Part shown: positions 10,191 through 21,100 of the stretch, in pieces
How positions within the stretch are numbered: position 1 is the first letter of the stretch
How the letters are laid out: each line of letters begins with the position of its first letter
Assembly: GCF_000188695.1 (NCBI RefSeq)
Contig: NW_004754921.1
Location: 661,817 to 696,816 of the forward strand
Source of the DNA: Salpingoeca rosetta
Taxonomy: Eukaryota; Opisthokonta; Choanoflagellata; Craspedida; Salpingoecidae
Reading direction: 5' to 3'
DNA: 35,000 nt
Position numbers and translations under genes: made by a program
Notes under the pieces: model-generated
What the model saw: only the letters and a program-made list of their open reading frames with translations
Database searches by the model: none
Told to the model about the DNA's origin: nothing

Positions 10191-13184
10191 CTAAAACCAC
10201 ACATCGTCATCACCGTGATACGCAAAATCGTCGTCAGAGTCGGGGTGTTCCATGACGTCGTAGTATGCTTCCGCAGCCGTCATGCCGTGGAGCATCGTCC
10301 CATTCAGCCGGCGCTGCACCACTGATGGGGGTTTGCTATGGCAGTGGAGATCGGGCCAGGGCGACTGGCGATCATCGGCCTGCGCGGCAGATCTGCCCTG
10401 TGGCCTCGGCTTGCCGGTGCAGTCCTCCACGGTGAGAGTGTCAAAGTAGGGCATCGAGTCGACGTTGGTGAAGTGAACCTCCCTCAGGGCCAGGCTGTTC
10501 ACGCCGCTCAGCCCGGCAAAGTCCTCGATGCGCCCGCCATACACCTCCAGGGACGACACCCTGCGCGTAAAGTCAACGCGCACCTCGTCGACTTCCATGT
10601 GCACGTCATCAATTCCAGTCAGGGTCAGAGACGGGCAGGTGTCAGTGACCACGAGTGAATCCGCGTCGTCCACGCGAATCGCGCCTTCGCAGTCAGTGAG
10701 CTCCACAGACACGCAGTCAATCAAGCTGTCGCCCTTCTGCAGCTGGCAGGACCGAAGGGTGACGTCAGCGATGCCTGTCACGGATGACAGGCCCGTGATG
10801 GCGTGCTTGGTCTCGCTGGTCGACGAGAGGGTGATGTAGTCCGCGTTTGCAAGGCGTGATGCATCAAACGGGCCCGACACCTTTGCACTCACTGTGTGCA
10901 CACACGCGGGGAGGGTGCAGGTGATGTCGCTGGCCTTCATGTCCAGCAACAAGACTTTCGCCCCAGCCGGCACCAAGTGCAGCAACCCCACCACGTTGGC
11001 CGTCGCCGCGCCCGTGAGCGTAATGTTCGTCACGTGTGGCAGGCAGGACTCGAGGAAGGGCGTGGTGAGCGGGCACCCAAGTCGCAGCTCCTGCGCCGAC
11101 GCCACAGCTGGCATGGCCGTCAGCTCGGGGCACCGGTCAATGATGAAGCGCGCAAGCTTGAGGCCCGAGCTGGCGGCGGTGAGCTTGGCCTTCTTGGCGC
11201 GGGGCGTGCTGCGGCGCGCTCGCCCCTTGGCAGAGAGCACCTCGAGGGAGGCCAGCTTGGGGCACGCGTCTGCGGTCAGGCGTGTCAGGTTGCAGCCGGG
11301 AACGCCAATGGCCGTCACCGCGTCGCAGTCGTGCACGTGGAGATCACGCAGGCCGTGCAGGTGCGGTATGTGCAGCGCTGCAATGTTGGGGCAGCTGCCA
11401 ATATGCAGCTCGTGCAAGCGGGACGCCTCACAGGTGAACTCGGTGAAGCCGCAGGCGTGGCAGACGACAGCGGATGCGTCCTGTTCGGCGTGAATGTGCA
11501 CGTTACGCAACGCACGACACACGGACAGCTCCAGCCGACCCACGTCTCCCGTGGCGTGGACACCGAAGTCGATGAGGCCGGTGCAGTTTGAGATGCAGAT
11601 GGTGTCGAAGCTGTGCAGCTGCTGCAGTTGCACGGACGCGAGCGAGGCGCATGTGTAGATGTCCAGGCTCAGCAGTGCCATGTCGGCGAAAGCAATCTCC
11701 TTCAGTGCCTCGCATTCGCTGATGCCGACCTTCCGCGCGCTCTGGGCATTGGGGAGCTCCACAGACGAAAGGAGCTCGCAATTCCTCACGGTGAGGGTAT
11801 CCAGCTTCTTGCTGCCGAGCACAACCCTGCCCATGCGATTGCAGGAACGGACATTCACGCACGTGGCGTTTTGCGCGTGAATCACAGTCACCTGATGAAC
11901 GAAGGAGAGGTCAAGGCGGTCGCCGGTGAAGCTGAACGCTTCAAAGGCGGCAACATCGCAGGCCCTGATATCCAGGTGCGGTACATCCTTCAGCGGGGCG
12001 AGGCTTTTCAGGCCAACATGGTCAAGCGATACTCTCTGCGCATGCTGCAGTGGAGTCAGGTCGGGCAGGGATGTGATGAACTCGAAGCTGACGTTGGGAA
12101 CACCTGCCAGAGCGCTGATGTCAGAGATGGTGCGCCGGTCGCTGGCGTAGCCCCTGATGGACACCTCATTCACGTGGCGAAACGAGCCCTTGATTTCCGC
12201 CTGCGCCTGTGGGGAGGTCCACTTGAATGTGGTGACGTTGTCCAGGTCAAGGTGGTCGATGGGCTCCGAGGAAGTGATGCAGAGGTTGTGTGCGTTGCGC
12301 ATGCTGAAGCGCTCCAGCTTGCCAAACGGCGCGTGGGGTTGGGAGCCAGAAGACCCAATACCCAGATCAAGCTTGCCGCACCCGGGGTCTCCCAGGGCTT
12401 GCAGAAGAAAGGAGAGGAAGTGGACGTCGCTCGCTTGATCGCACATGCACTTGGCATGTACGGTGATCTCCGCGGGGCGCAGGGGTGACGGGCGCGGTGC
12501 AGTGATGGCGCGACTTTTGGCACCGCTGCTGGTGTCGCTGCTGGGTGGGGGATCAAGAGCCATGAGCCTTGGGTTGTTGACCCATGCTTTGATGTCGACC
12601 ACATCCGAGAAACCGACGCGCCCAAAGAGCGCAAACTTGCGTCGAAACTCTGACTCCTGCGCCATGCGTGAAAACATATGGTGAGAACATCCCCACCAGA
12701 CACCCAGTCTCGAGTATGCCAAGAAGCGGCCAGCCTCCCACGCTTCCGCAGCCTCCGCAGCCTCCTTGCTGGTGGTGGTGGTGGGAGTGATAATGGTGGG
12801 GAAGCCATCGGCGTCCATGCTGATTGTGAGGTGCGACGGAACTGCCGGTCGGATCCAGGAGCAAATCAGCCGGTGGGCAAACTTTCTGCCAAACCACCAC
12901 TTTGGCATGGCCCACGGCAACTCATCGTACAGGAAGCGGCACGTGAACATGAGGCGCATCAGCGCTATGACGTCGGGGCTCATGCCATCAGGGGGGAAGG
13001 ACTCTTTAGTGAGGTGACGCGCGATCAGTGACCACGCATCAATGCTGAGCGCGTGCACGCCTTGCGCATCATCCCCTGCCGTTTTGCTGCTGTCCGAGCT
13101 GCTGGATCCCTTGTCCGCGATCGCCTTTTTCTTGGCCGCCTTGCGGCCTCCTTTGTTGCCGCGACGGCTGCGGCGGGGCGGCAT
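10191..13184 (-). CDS. F-box-like, LRR-like repeat protein (intronless)
   Basis: Single uninterrupted frame of 997 aa. I chose the ATG at 13184 (MPPRRSRRGNKGG). The upstream in-frame ATG at 13415 would overlap the divergent JmjC start at 13387, and the extra 77 residues look like translated 5' leader. Residues 3-21 are strongly basic (possible nuclear signal). Residues about 45-100 (LSIDAWSLIARHL ... MFTCRFLYDELPWAMPKWWF) resemble an F-box. From about 300 to 930 the protein is a long solenoid of irregular 20-23 residue units of the form L.L..C..L..V.L, as in LRR proteins. The C-terminus is acidic (DSDDDFAYHGDDD). If the F-box is real, it would be an SCF ubiquitin-ligase substrate adaptor with the LRR-like part binding the target. 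The F-box call is moderate and no orthologue was recognised. Confidence 0.8.
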   Translation of the reverse strand: MPPRRSRRGNKGGRKAAKKKAIADKGSSSSDSSKTAGDDAQGVHALSIDAWSLIARHLTKESFPPDGMSPDVIALMRLMFTCRFLYDELPWAMPKWWFGRKFAHRLICSWIRPAVPSHLTISMDADGFPTIITPTTTTSKEAAEAAEAWEAGRFLAYSRLGVWWGCSHHMFSRMAQESEFRRKFALFGRVGFSDVVDIKAWVNNPRLMALDPPPSSDTSSGAKSRAITAPRPSPLRPAEITVHAKCMCDQASDVHFLSFLLQALGDPGCGKLDLGIGSSGSQPHAPFGKLERFSMRNAHNLCITSSEPIDHLDLDNVTTFKWTSPQAQAEIKGSFRHVNEVSIRGYASDRRTISDISALAGVPNVSFEFITSLPDLTPLQHAQRVSLDHVGLKSLAPLKDVPHLDIRACDVAAFEAFSFTGDRLDLSFVHQVTVIHAQNATCVNVRSCNRMGRVVLGSKKLDTLTVRNCELLSSVELPNAQSARKVGISECEALKEIAFADMALLSLDIYTCASLASVQLQQLHSFDTICISNCTGLIDFGVHATGDVGRLELSVCRALRNVHIHAEQDASAVVCHACGFTEFTCEASRLHELHIGSCPNIAALHIPHLHGLRDLHVHDCDAVTAIGVPGCNLTRLTADACPKLASLEVLSAKGRARRSTPRAKKAKLTAASSGLKLARFIIDRCPELTAMPAVASAQELRLGCPLTTPFLESCLPHVTNITLTGAATANVVGLLHLVPAGAKVLLLDMKASDITCTLPACVHTVSAKVSGPFDASRLANADYITLSSTSETKHAITGLSSVTGIADVTLRSCQLQKGDSLIDCVSVELTDCEGAIRVDDADSLVVTDTCPSLTLTGIDDVHMEVDEVRVDFTRRVSSLEVYGGRIEDFAGLSGVNSLALREVHFTNVDSMPYFDTLTVEDCTGKPRPQGRSAAQADDRQSPWPDLHCHSKPPSVVQRRLNGTMLHGMTAAEAYYDVMEHPDSDDDFAYHGDDDVWF

Positions 13185-13386
13185 GATCGCTTTCGCTTCA
13201 CACCCTGTCCGTCTGCTGGCTGGTGTCGGCTTGTTGGTCTTGTCTTGTCGTCTTGTTGGTCTTGTCTTGTCTTGGTTTTGGGGTTTTCCGCGCCCTAAAT
13301 AAACGTGCATCGAATCACGCAGGCTGCACACCACCAGCAAGCAGGAGACACGTGCCTGCAAACACACCTGAACCCACGACGGCAGC
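13185..13386. promoter_or_regulatory. Bidirectional promoter region (LRR-like / JmjC)
   Basis: Only 202 bp separate the divergent start codons at 13184 (-) and 13387 (+). The region contains a TTGT/CTTGTC-rich stretch (13230-13275) and an A/T-rich CCTAAATAAACG at about 13293-13304 that could serve as a core element. It must hold both 5' leaders, so shared regulation is likely. This is inferred from geometry only. Confidence 0.5.
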
Positions 13387-15126
13387 ATGAGTGAACCGTG
13401 TGAGAAGCGAGCCAAGACAAGCGAAGAAGCAGTGGAGCTGGTGGAGGAGCTGGTGGAGGAGCTGGTGGAGGAGGACGAGAGCGTGCAGTATGTGCCGCAT
13501 CCACTGGGGATTGTGTCATCGATGATGGCGAGTTTGGGTAGTGGGACGGTGGTGGAACGATCCTCACTGGGCAGCCTGTTTGCCGTGCTGCCGGACGAGG
13601 TGGTGTTGGAGGTGCTGTCGCAACTGGACGCGCCGTCCCTCGCTGCCTTTGCCTGCTGCAGCCGCCTCTGCTACGTCTTCGCCAGCACGGACGAGCTCTG
13701 GAAGCAGCTCGTGCTCCAGGCGGTGCAGGCGGACAACATGCACGGCAAATGGGAGTACAGCGGCACCTGGAAGCGGACCTACGCCCAGCTGGCCACCACC
13801 CGCCGGTCCAACCACACCCAAGACGGGACGTCATCAACACAGACCACAGAACCCCCAGCAAGCAGTAACACGGTGGCATCAGGAGCGCCAGTGGCATCAA
13901 TGTCATCGGCAACAACGGCAACGACGGCGGCCACTGCAACAACTGAAACGACTGCAACGCAACAACACCAACTATTCGGCCTGCAGTTTGGCATGGTGCC
14001 ATCAGACACCCTCTTTGAGGCATGGCTGTCCGTGACGGCGAAGATCCAGCCTCACTGGCTCGTACACGACAACATACCGCGACGCGACGCCGCCTCCCTC
14101 AGCGCCCGCGAGTTTGACGAACAGTATGAGCAGCGGAGGCAGCCCGTGGTGATCCGAGGGGCCGCTGCAGAGTGGCCGGCCTTTCGAAGGTGGACGCGGG
14201 TTAGCATCGCGTCGCAGTTCCGTCGCCCCACAAGCAGCGACGCTGGCCATGGTGATCATGGCAGCAGCAGCGCCGGCGAGAGCGAGGAGCAGCTGTTTGA
14301 TGCGTTTGATGAGTACTCTGGGTCCCACCGCATGACAATGGGCCAGTACATGGCGTACGCGCGGCAGCAGCAGGACGAGCGACCCCTGTATGTGTTTGAG
14401 CCGCGGTACATTGAGGAGAACAGCACGCTCGCACACGCATACACCACGCCGCCACACTTCCAGCATGACCTGATGTCCCACCTCGGCACGGCGCGGCCAG
14501 ACTGGCGGTGGCTGCTGGCGGGGCCAGCGCGCACAGGCACCAACTTCCACGTCGACCCGAACCACACCTCCGCCTGGAACACGGTCGTGTATGGGCGCAA
14601 GAAGTGGGTGATGTTTCCGCCGCACGTTGCGCCGCCTGGCGTATGCGTGTGCCCCGAGACGGGTCGCGTGGAGCAGCCAGACTCTGTCATGGCGTGGTTC
14701 CTGCAGTACTACGACGACATCCACGCGGACCCGCGCCTGCGCCGGCACGTGCGCGAGTGCGTGTGCGGCCCGGGCGACACCGTGTTCATACCCGACGGCT
14801 GGTGGCACCTCGTCCTCAACACGGAGGAGACGGTTGCCATCACGCACAACTACATTGGGCCGGCCAACTTGCACCGCTGCCTCTCCTTCCTCGACACGGG
14901 TGTGCCCCGCCATATGACCCATGCGGGGCCCTCCGACCTTGCGAGCCGGTTCCGCGCAGCCTTGCAGCAGCATGCGCCCGACGTGCTTGCACGTGCAGAG
15001 CAGCGACTGCAGCAACAGCGGTGTGGGAACGGGTCTGGTGATGCTGTGGAGACGGCGTCCTGTCTCGCAGACGGCCCCAAGCCTGCAAGTTCCGTGCACG
15101 CGTTCAGCTTTAACTTTGCCACGTAA
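13387..15126 (+). CDS. F-box and JmjC-domain oxygenase, JMJD6-like (intronless)
   Basis: 579 aa in one exon. The N-terminus has acidic VEELVEELVEE repeats (residues 16-31). An F-box follows at about 63-110 (LFAVLPDEVVLEVLSQLD ... CSRLCYVFASTDELWKQL), then a Ser/Thr-rich linker (about 140-195). The JmjC region spans about 240-500: PVVIRGAAAEWPAF, then NFHVDPNHTSAWN and YGRKKWVMFPP, then FIPDGWWHLVLN. The Fe(II) ligands are visible as H388, D390 and H474, so it should be an active 2-oxoglutarate dioxygenase. The order GPAR.GT.FH.DP..TSAWN...G.KKW..FPP closely matches JMJD6, a lysyl hydroxylase/demethylase. Plant JMJ21/JMJ22 share the F-box plus JmjC arrangement. Substrate unknown; the F-box suggests a link to SCF ubiquitin ligase. 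It is divergent from another F-box-like gene. Confidence 0.92.
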   Translation: MSEPCEKRAKTSEEAVELVEELVEELVEEDESVQYVPHPLGIVSSMMASLGSGTVVERSSLGSLFAVLPDEVVLEVLSQLDAPSLAAFACCSRLCYVFASTDELWKQLVLQAVQADNMHGKWEYSGTWKRTYAQLATTRRSNHTQDGTSSTQTTEPPASSNTVASGAPVASMSSATTATTAATATTETTATQQHQLFGLQFGMVPSDTLFEAWLSVTAKIQPHWLVHDNIPRRDAASLSAREFDEQYEQRRQPVVIRGAAAEWPAFRRWTRVSIASQFRRPTSSDAGHGDHGSSSAGESEEQLFDAFDEYSGSHRMTMGQYMAYARQQQDERPLYVFEPRYIEENSTLAHAYTTPPHFQHDLMSHLGTARPDWRWLLAGPARTGTNFHVDPNHTSAWNTVVYGRKKWVMFPPHVAPPGVCVCPETGRVEQPDSVMAWFLQYYDDIHADPRLRRHVRECVCGPGDTVFIPDGWWHLVLNTEETVAITHNYIGPANLHRCLSFLDTGVPRHMTHAGPSDLASRFRAALQQHAPDVLARAEQRLQQQRCGNGSGDAVETASCLADGPKPASSVHAFSFNFAT

Positions 15127-15770
15127 TGTGTGCGTGTGCGTGTGTGTGTGTGTGTCTGTATGTATGTCTGTGTGTATGTGTGTGCTTCATTTGATTCGCG
15201 TTCTCTTCTGCATGTGTGTGGCACCGTGCCCATGTGCATCCCCTTACGTTGCCCCCGCCCCCGCCCCCAGTGTCAGCTTCAGGTGCAACAGCACACGCTG
15301 TGTATTCGTTGTTGCGGTAGATAAACATCAAATGCATGATGATGGCCATGATGAACAACACAGCACGATGTTGGCTTGTCAGAGGCATAACACAAAACAT
15401 GGTGATGATAGAACAAAATCGTGTCAACAAATGCAAGGACAACGGATGAATCATCCGTGATGACCATCATGATGATGATGATAATGATGATGATGATGAT
15501 GAGGGCGGGCTTCATCGCGCTCCCGCCACGCGCCCGTCACGCTTCCATGACTCAATTACTCCTGGGTTGCACCCGGGGCGTAGAACCACACCTCGTTGTG
15601 GCGGTTGAACTAGATACAGCGTTGCAATGTCGTGTGTGACAACATATGTAAGACAAGACGAGGTGAGACGAGGTGGTATTGGTAAGGTAAGAGGACAGTG
15701 AACACACGGCAAGCAAGAAGAATGCGAGATATGATGGGCGTGAGTGAACAAGAGTACAGATCCAATGCAA
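15127..15770. other. Intergenic between convergent JmjC and SOUL genes
   Basis: 3' regions of two convergent genes. It contains a short (TG)n run (15129-15182), a C-rich CCCCCGCCCCCGCCCCC tract near 15253-15270 and an interrupted (GAT)n run at 15468-15502. No gene or RNA was recognised. Confidence 0.6.
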
Positions 15771-17293
15771 TCAAAGCGACACGCGTGCAAGGCTGCCCAC
15801 CAGCTGGTAGGGGCTGTCGTAGCCGGCAGTGTAGTACACCGTTGAGTTGAAGGCGATGTTGTCCTTCGTCAGCGCCTGTTGCCAGTGTTGTGTGCGCGTG
15901 TGCGTGTGCGTGTGTGAGAGGTGAGTGACACACACACGAGCACGAGAGAGTGTGTGATGTTGGTGGAATGTTGACGAGTATTGATAGGTAAGCAAGAGAA
16001 CACAATGACCGATCGACACAGCCAGACCGGGTTTGAGTGCTCGTGCGTGCCAGGCATACAGAGCACAACCCCATGGCTGCTGCGATTCTCGTCATTACTG
16101 TGCTCTACCTGGGCGAGGGCTTCGGCGTGACCGATGTCGTCCTTCTCCTTGGCAAATCCAGGAAAGCTGGTGACATAGGTGGTGTGCGCGGGCTCAGACT
16201 CAATGTACACGTCCTTCGATGCCTGCATGGCAGCGAGTAGGTGAAGGGACAGCCAAGGACGGAAGAGGGGAAGAGAAAGGCGTTTCGTGAGCATGGAACA
16301 TGTGCGATTACATTTTGTGTACGGCATGAGGCAAAGACATGCTCGTGTTGAGTTCCATCTCGGTGCTTGGGGTGTTGGGATGTGCATTCGGGGTGGTGGA
16401 CACGCGGTGGCATGCGACACGCAAGCTGCATGTGTGTGTTGTGTCGTGTTGAATGTTAACTCACGGGCTTGGGTGGGTTTGGCTGGAAGGCGAACGGCAC
16501 CATGAAGCTGACGGTGAACGTGGACTTGCAGTATGGGCCAGAGCCAGGGTACACTTGAACCGTGACGGGTGCGGTCATGGGAATGTGCTTCACATCAACG
16601 TTTGCACCAGAGATGTAGCTGAACAGGCGCTGGAAACCTGGATGCATGTTGTGTGAGTGAGTATGTGTGTGAGTATGTGCGTGAGTATGTGTGAGTGAGC
16701 AAGTGAGTGCGCATGCATGTGAGTGTGTGTATGTGTGTGTGTGCATGTGTGTCATTGGGGGATAAAGTGGGTTGTTGTTGCTGCTCCTGAAGTCGTGCAA
16801 GAACCGACAAACCGTCACGCACGCACGACCACGTAACACCTCACCAATGGCGGTGGCGGTGGTGTAGTTTGCGCTCTCAACTTGGGTGCGTGCCCACTGG
16901 GACGCGCTGTAGTGGCGGACCTCATACGTGTCCGTGCGGTTGACGACCGTGAAACGTGGGCAATCTGAGGGATGGTGGAAAGCAAGCACGGGGGTCAAGT
17001 ACACAGACATGTGTACACAAAGCTGAATGAATGAGCCGCGTGTGCAGGTTCATTATACACACCGAAGTGGGAACATGCGACACAGAATGAATTGGGGTCA
17101 GTCAACGCGGCACCAGCGAACACCTTCTCCAGCAACCGCGCTCCAAACTCTGCATGTCCTTACCCAGGCTGCGGCAGAAGGCGGGCTCATCGTTGCGTGA
17201 GAGCCGTGCTTGCAGAGGAGCAGCGTTGGCCACAGTCAGGGCCACAGCCGCAACGAGCACAGTTGCAAACACACATTTCCCCAAGGCGAGCAT
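15771..17293 (-). CDS. Secreted SOUL/HEBP-family heme-binding protein
   Basis: Five exons (17293-17164, 16964-16845, 16637-16465, 16222-16109, 15875-15771) total 642 nt and give 213 aa. Introns are phase 1, 1, 0, 0. The start at 17293 gives a clear signal peptide (MLALGKCVFATVLVAAVALT ... ANA|APL). The body follows vertebrate HEBP2/SOUL throughout: YEVRHYSASQWARTQVES, FQRLFSYISGAN, IPMTAPVTVQVYPGSGPY, DVYIESEP...TYVTSFPGF and the C-terminal VYYTAGYDSPYQL. The family binds heme or porphyrins. The signal peptide places this member in the secretory pathway or outside the cell, unlike cytosolic HEBP1/2, and resembles secreted or vacuolar SOUL proteins of other eukaryotes. The cysteine in DCPRF directly precedes the domain. 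Confidence 0.93.
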
Positions 17294-18162
17294 CTTGGCA
17301 GCGTGGAGGAGGTAAAAAGGAAACGTCGCTGAGAGAGGGGCTGAGACGTGACAGGTTGTAGCTTGTAAGTTGTTGGCTTGGAACACGGTGCGAGAGGTAA
17401 ATGAACGTTAAAGCCGGGGCTGCACTGCCTGTGCGCACCCAATGTGAGCCAGGCAGCGTGTCCCCTCGTCATCTCACGCAGCAGAGCACACTCCCGTCAT
17501 CATCATCGCTGCTCGCCTGCTTTTTTTGTTCGCATGGGTGCAACATTTGGGCTTCACGAACAGTCCTTCCTCCACACCCGCCTGTCAATTTTGACAGGTG
17601 ATTGTTTGTGTTTGTGTTTGTGTTTGTGGTTGGGGGTGGCTTGGTTGTGTCTGTGTGTGGTTGCGACATGAGCATCAGCACAGCACCAGCACACGCGCAT
17701 GTCACACCCCACCACCTCAAGCACTGCGGGCCAGTTGTAGGAAGTGTATGTAGTCAGCAGCAGCTCTCACACCCAACGAAAAGTCAAGCAAGCACACAAA
17801 CGCATAGGACGGTAACACACGGTTCGCGCGTTGCTCGGGCAGTAACATGACAGGCACATCATGTGGCGGAAGCTGCACATAACAGAAGAGGTGCAAAGGA
17901 ATGAGCAGGAGCGAGAAACACTAAGGGCCGGGATGGCAGCAGCACAGAAATGTAACCAAGACGGGGCAAGCGCGCCACAAATCGCGGAACATGGACTGGG
18001 CGTAAGGAAAATGGAGCCAAAGGCGCGTGGCACACATAACTGAAAAAGCCAAACACGGCAGTTAAGTAAAGTGATGGAACGCAACATAACGAACAGTATG
18101 TATCCTCAAACGATTCACACAACACAACACAACACAGCACAGCACAACACAGCGTGTGCGTG
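17294..18162. other. Intergenic, SOUL promoter side and 3' end of copy B
   Basis: 869 bp between the SOUL start (17293, -) and the copy B stop (18163, -). It must hold the SOUL 5' leader and the copy B 3' UTR. TGTTTG repeats occur at 17601-17630 and an ACAAC/ACAGC-rich stretch at 18118-18150. A short interrupted hydrophilic frame at 17861-18043 (+) does not look coding. No RNA gene was recognised. Confidence 0.55.
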
Positions 18163-21100
18163 TTATGCCTCGGAAGCCGTGACCTCGGAAAGACCTGGCA
18201 CGGCGGGCTCTTTCAGTAGCACGGTGGAGAGCTCCGTGCTGCGCCCGAGCAGCGCAACAACATCGTCGAGGGTCGTGCATGTCGTGGACAGCGGCTTCAT
18301 GTTCATGACAATTGCACCGCTCGACGCGTCTCGCGTGAACACGTGGTGCTCCACAATGTGGCGCCCGTGAACCGAAAGCACGGCACCCGGGGCGTTCCTG
18401 CTCAGCCGCCACAGGTACGTGCCTTGCTCGCGCCCACTCAGCAACTCCTCCACCTCCTTGCGGTTCATAAACCCAACAAATCCAGCCTGTGCACCGGCAT
18501 TCAGGTATGCTGGACTCTGCGCCATCTCGCTGGCCATGTCCTCGGCCCGCAGCGTCGATCGCCTGATCTCGGCCGCTGAGCTACCGCTGCTGCGTCTCAC
18601 GGTGTCGGGCTTGCTCGTGGCTGTGGGCGCGCGCGTGCGACGCTCCTTGGTCGATGCAGACGCCTTCCCGACACCATGAGCACCGTCCGTGCTTGGCCTG
18701 CTCTGCCGCGCACTTGCAGAGCGGGTGGTTGTCGCCGACTTTGCCGATGATGGCGGTGCAAGCGTTGATGGCGACGAAGATGCAGTTGAACCGGAAGCAG
18801 GCGCCACATGCGGCACGGAGTACAGGTTGGCACCGGCTTCCTGCCCGGTGGGTTCGCCTTTCAGGTTCTCGTACACCTGCGTGCCTGCGCTTGACGGCGC
18901 TTCCGTCGGCATTGAAGAAACGGTTGCAGCACGCGGCGGCTGCGGCAGTCTCCGCACGCTTCCCGATCCAGCACTGCCACCCGTTGCCGTCGTAGCGGTG
19001 GTGCTGGAAGCGGTGGCGGCGGTGTGGCCCAAGGGCTTGCTCTGCATGACGGGGCTGTCCACGTCTTCGTACAGGCTTGGTGCAAAGTCCACGGCCCGCT
19101 GCTGCGCTGCCGCCGACGCAGCTGTTCCAGATGTCGCGCGCGCTTTCGGAACGTCGTACATGTTGTCATCTTCCACGTCCGCAGTCGTAGCAGCAGGTGT
19201 CGCCTGTGTCGTGGTGGTCGCACCAGCCTTGACGCGTGGCTCACGACGTGGCACGTCGTACATGTCATCAACCTCTGACGCCACTGCGGTTGCTGGCGGC
19301 GGGGCACTGGCCACGGGTTTGCCCGTTGCCTCCACGTCCTCATACAACGCCTCGCCCGCTGGTGGGTGCTTCGGCTTCACAGCTTCCTTCTTGGGCACGT
19401 CGTACATGTTGTCTGTGTCGTCCGTCACTGCAGGCGCAACACGCGGCGGAAGCACAGGCGCCGGTGACGGGGGCACAGGTGCAGTCTCGCTCACATCCTC
19501 ATACAGGTTGAGCTCGGGCACATGGGCCGTGGTGGCCGCGCCTGCCCGCAGCGTTTCCGTGACATCCACGAGACCGGCCGGTGGCGCTGTCTTTGGATTG
19601 GGGTCCGTGCTGCTTTCGTTGGCAGAGCACAGGTCGCTGTACAGCTCCACACCGCTGTGCCGCGATGCCAGCAGCCTGAGTTCACCCGTGTCCGCTGCGA
19701 ACCGCACCTCTGACACGGCAGGCCCCGTGTCGTCGTCGCTCCCGTAGCCATCGCCGCCAACATCGTCATCGCTGCTGCTGCTGCTGCTGTTGTAGGGGTC
19801 GTCGTGGTCTGACTCGTCAGAGAAGTTGGGCTGGCCAACGTGCCCGTCCGAGGACAGCTGGTTGCGAGCGCCGTTCATGCGAGAGGCGGCGGCGGCGGCG
19901 CCCGCTGTTGTGCTCATCACTGTGCCAGCCGTCATTTCCATTGCATCGCCGTTGCGGAACTCAAACGGGCCAGGTGCCATGCTCAGCGTGTTCTTGCCCG
20001 AGAACGAGTCCTTGGGCTCGCTGCTCCTCTTGAACAGGTCAGGCCGGCGCTTGTACACAACAACGGCAGCGACCAGCACCACCAGCACTAACAGCACGCC
20101 AACGACGGCGCCTGCAACAGCACCACCATCGCTTCCACCGCCGCGCTTGGCAGCGCTGGCAACAGACGTGATTCGAGTCGCTGCCAGGGTTTCGAGCCCT
20201 TCAAACCGAGCAAGCAGGATGTCGGCAGGCACCCACTCCAAGCTGGTGCCGTTGCGAACCCCAAACTCGACCACCGTCGATGGCTGCGCCAACAGCCCAC
20301 GCCGTCCACGGATCCCAGCGTTGTCGTTGTGGCTGTAGTTGTTGTCGTTGTTGTCGCTGTCACGGCTGCTGCCACCGCTGCTTCTCCTTCTCTTCCTCCC
20401 TTGTTGTTGCTGTGGGACTGTGTTGATGTCGGTGGTGGGGCGACCGAGGGCTTTGTCGTAGACGAGAAACACCACCACAAAGTCCACATTCAGCGCCTCC
20501 TCCAGGTCGCGCTCCAGCTGCTGCACGTCGCCGCCAAAGATGGACTCCGCCGTGCCTGCAAGCACCAGCTCCACCACCTGGTCCGCCCGCTCCGGTCGCA
20601 TCAGCGCCTCAACCACCACCGTCCGCACCGCGACACCCGTATTGCCGTTCGCATCCGTCACCGCGTACTCAATCTCGTACGTCCCCGCCACGTGCACGTC
20701 AATCGCATCGGCCCCACTCACCACCACCTGCGACGTCACGTTGCCGTCGTGCACATCCTGTGCGCTGTACCCGGCCTCCACATACCGTGTCGCATACGGC
20801 ACGTGCACCTCCTCCGCGCCATACAGCGTCACCTCGGGCGGCGTCGTGTCCACCACCACCACCGCCCGCTGCACACCAACAGCGGCGTTGCCCGCCCGGT
20901 CGTGCACGCTGTACTGCAGCACATACACCGTGCCCACCTCCGCCGACGCCACAGCAGCGTCCAGCCCAAACATATCCGCAGCTGTCGTCCCAGCTGCAGT
21001 GGTCGTTGTCGCTGTGCTGCTGCTGCTGTTGCTGTTGCTTGTGTCTGCGTTCATCGTAGTTGTGGAAGCGGTGGAAGTGGTGGGAGGTGGTGCTGTTGTT

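Noticed and set aside
11613..12488. 291-aa plus-strand frame opposite the LRR-like gene
   Set aside because: No domain pattern; the minus strand encodes a continuous 997-aa repeat protein.
13185..13415. Upstream extension of the LRR-like protein to an ATG at 13415
   Set aside because: It would overlap the divergent JmjC start at 13387, and its residues look like translated leader.
14002..15099. 365-aa minus-strand frame opposite the JmjC gene
   Set aside because: Antisense shadow; the plus strand carries the complete catalytic JmjC domain with all iron ligands.
15540..15605. Possible tRNA-like stretch
   Set aside because: No T-loop GGTTCGAATCC-type box and no cloverleaf pairing could be built.
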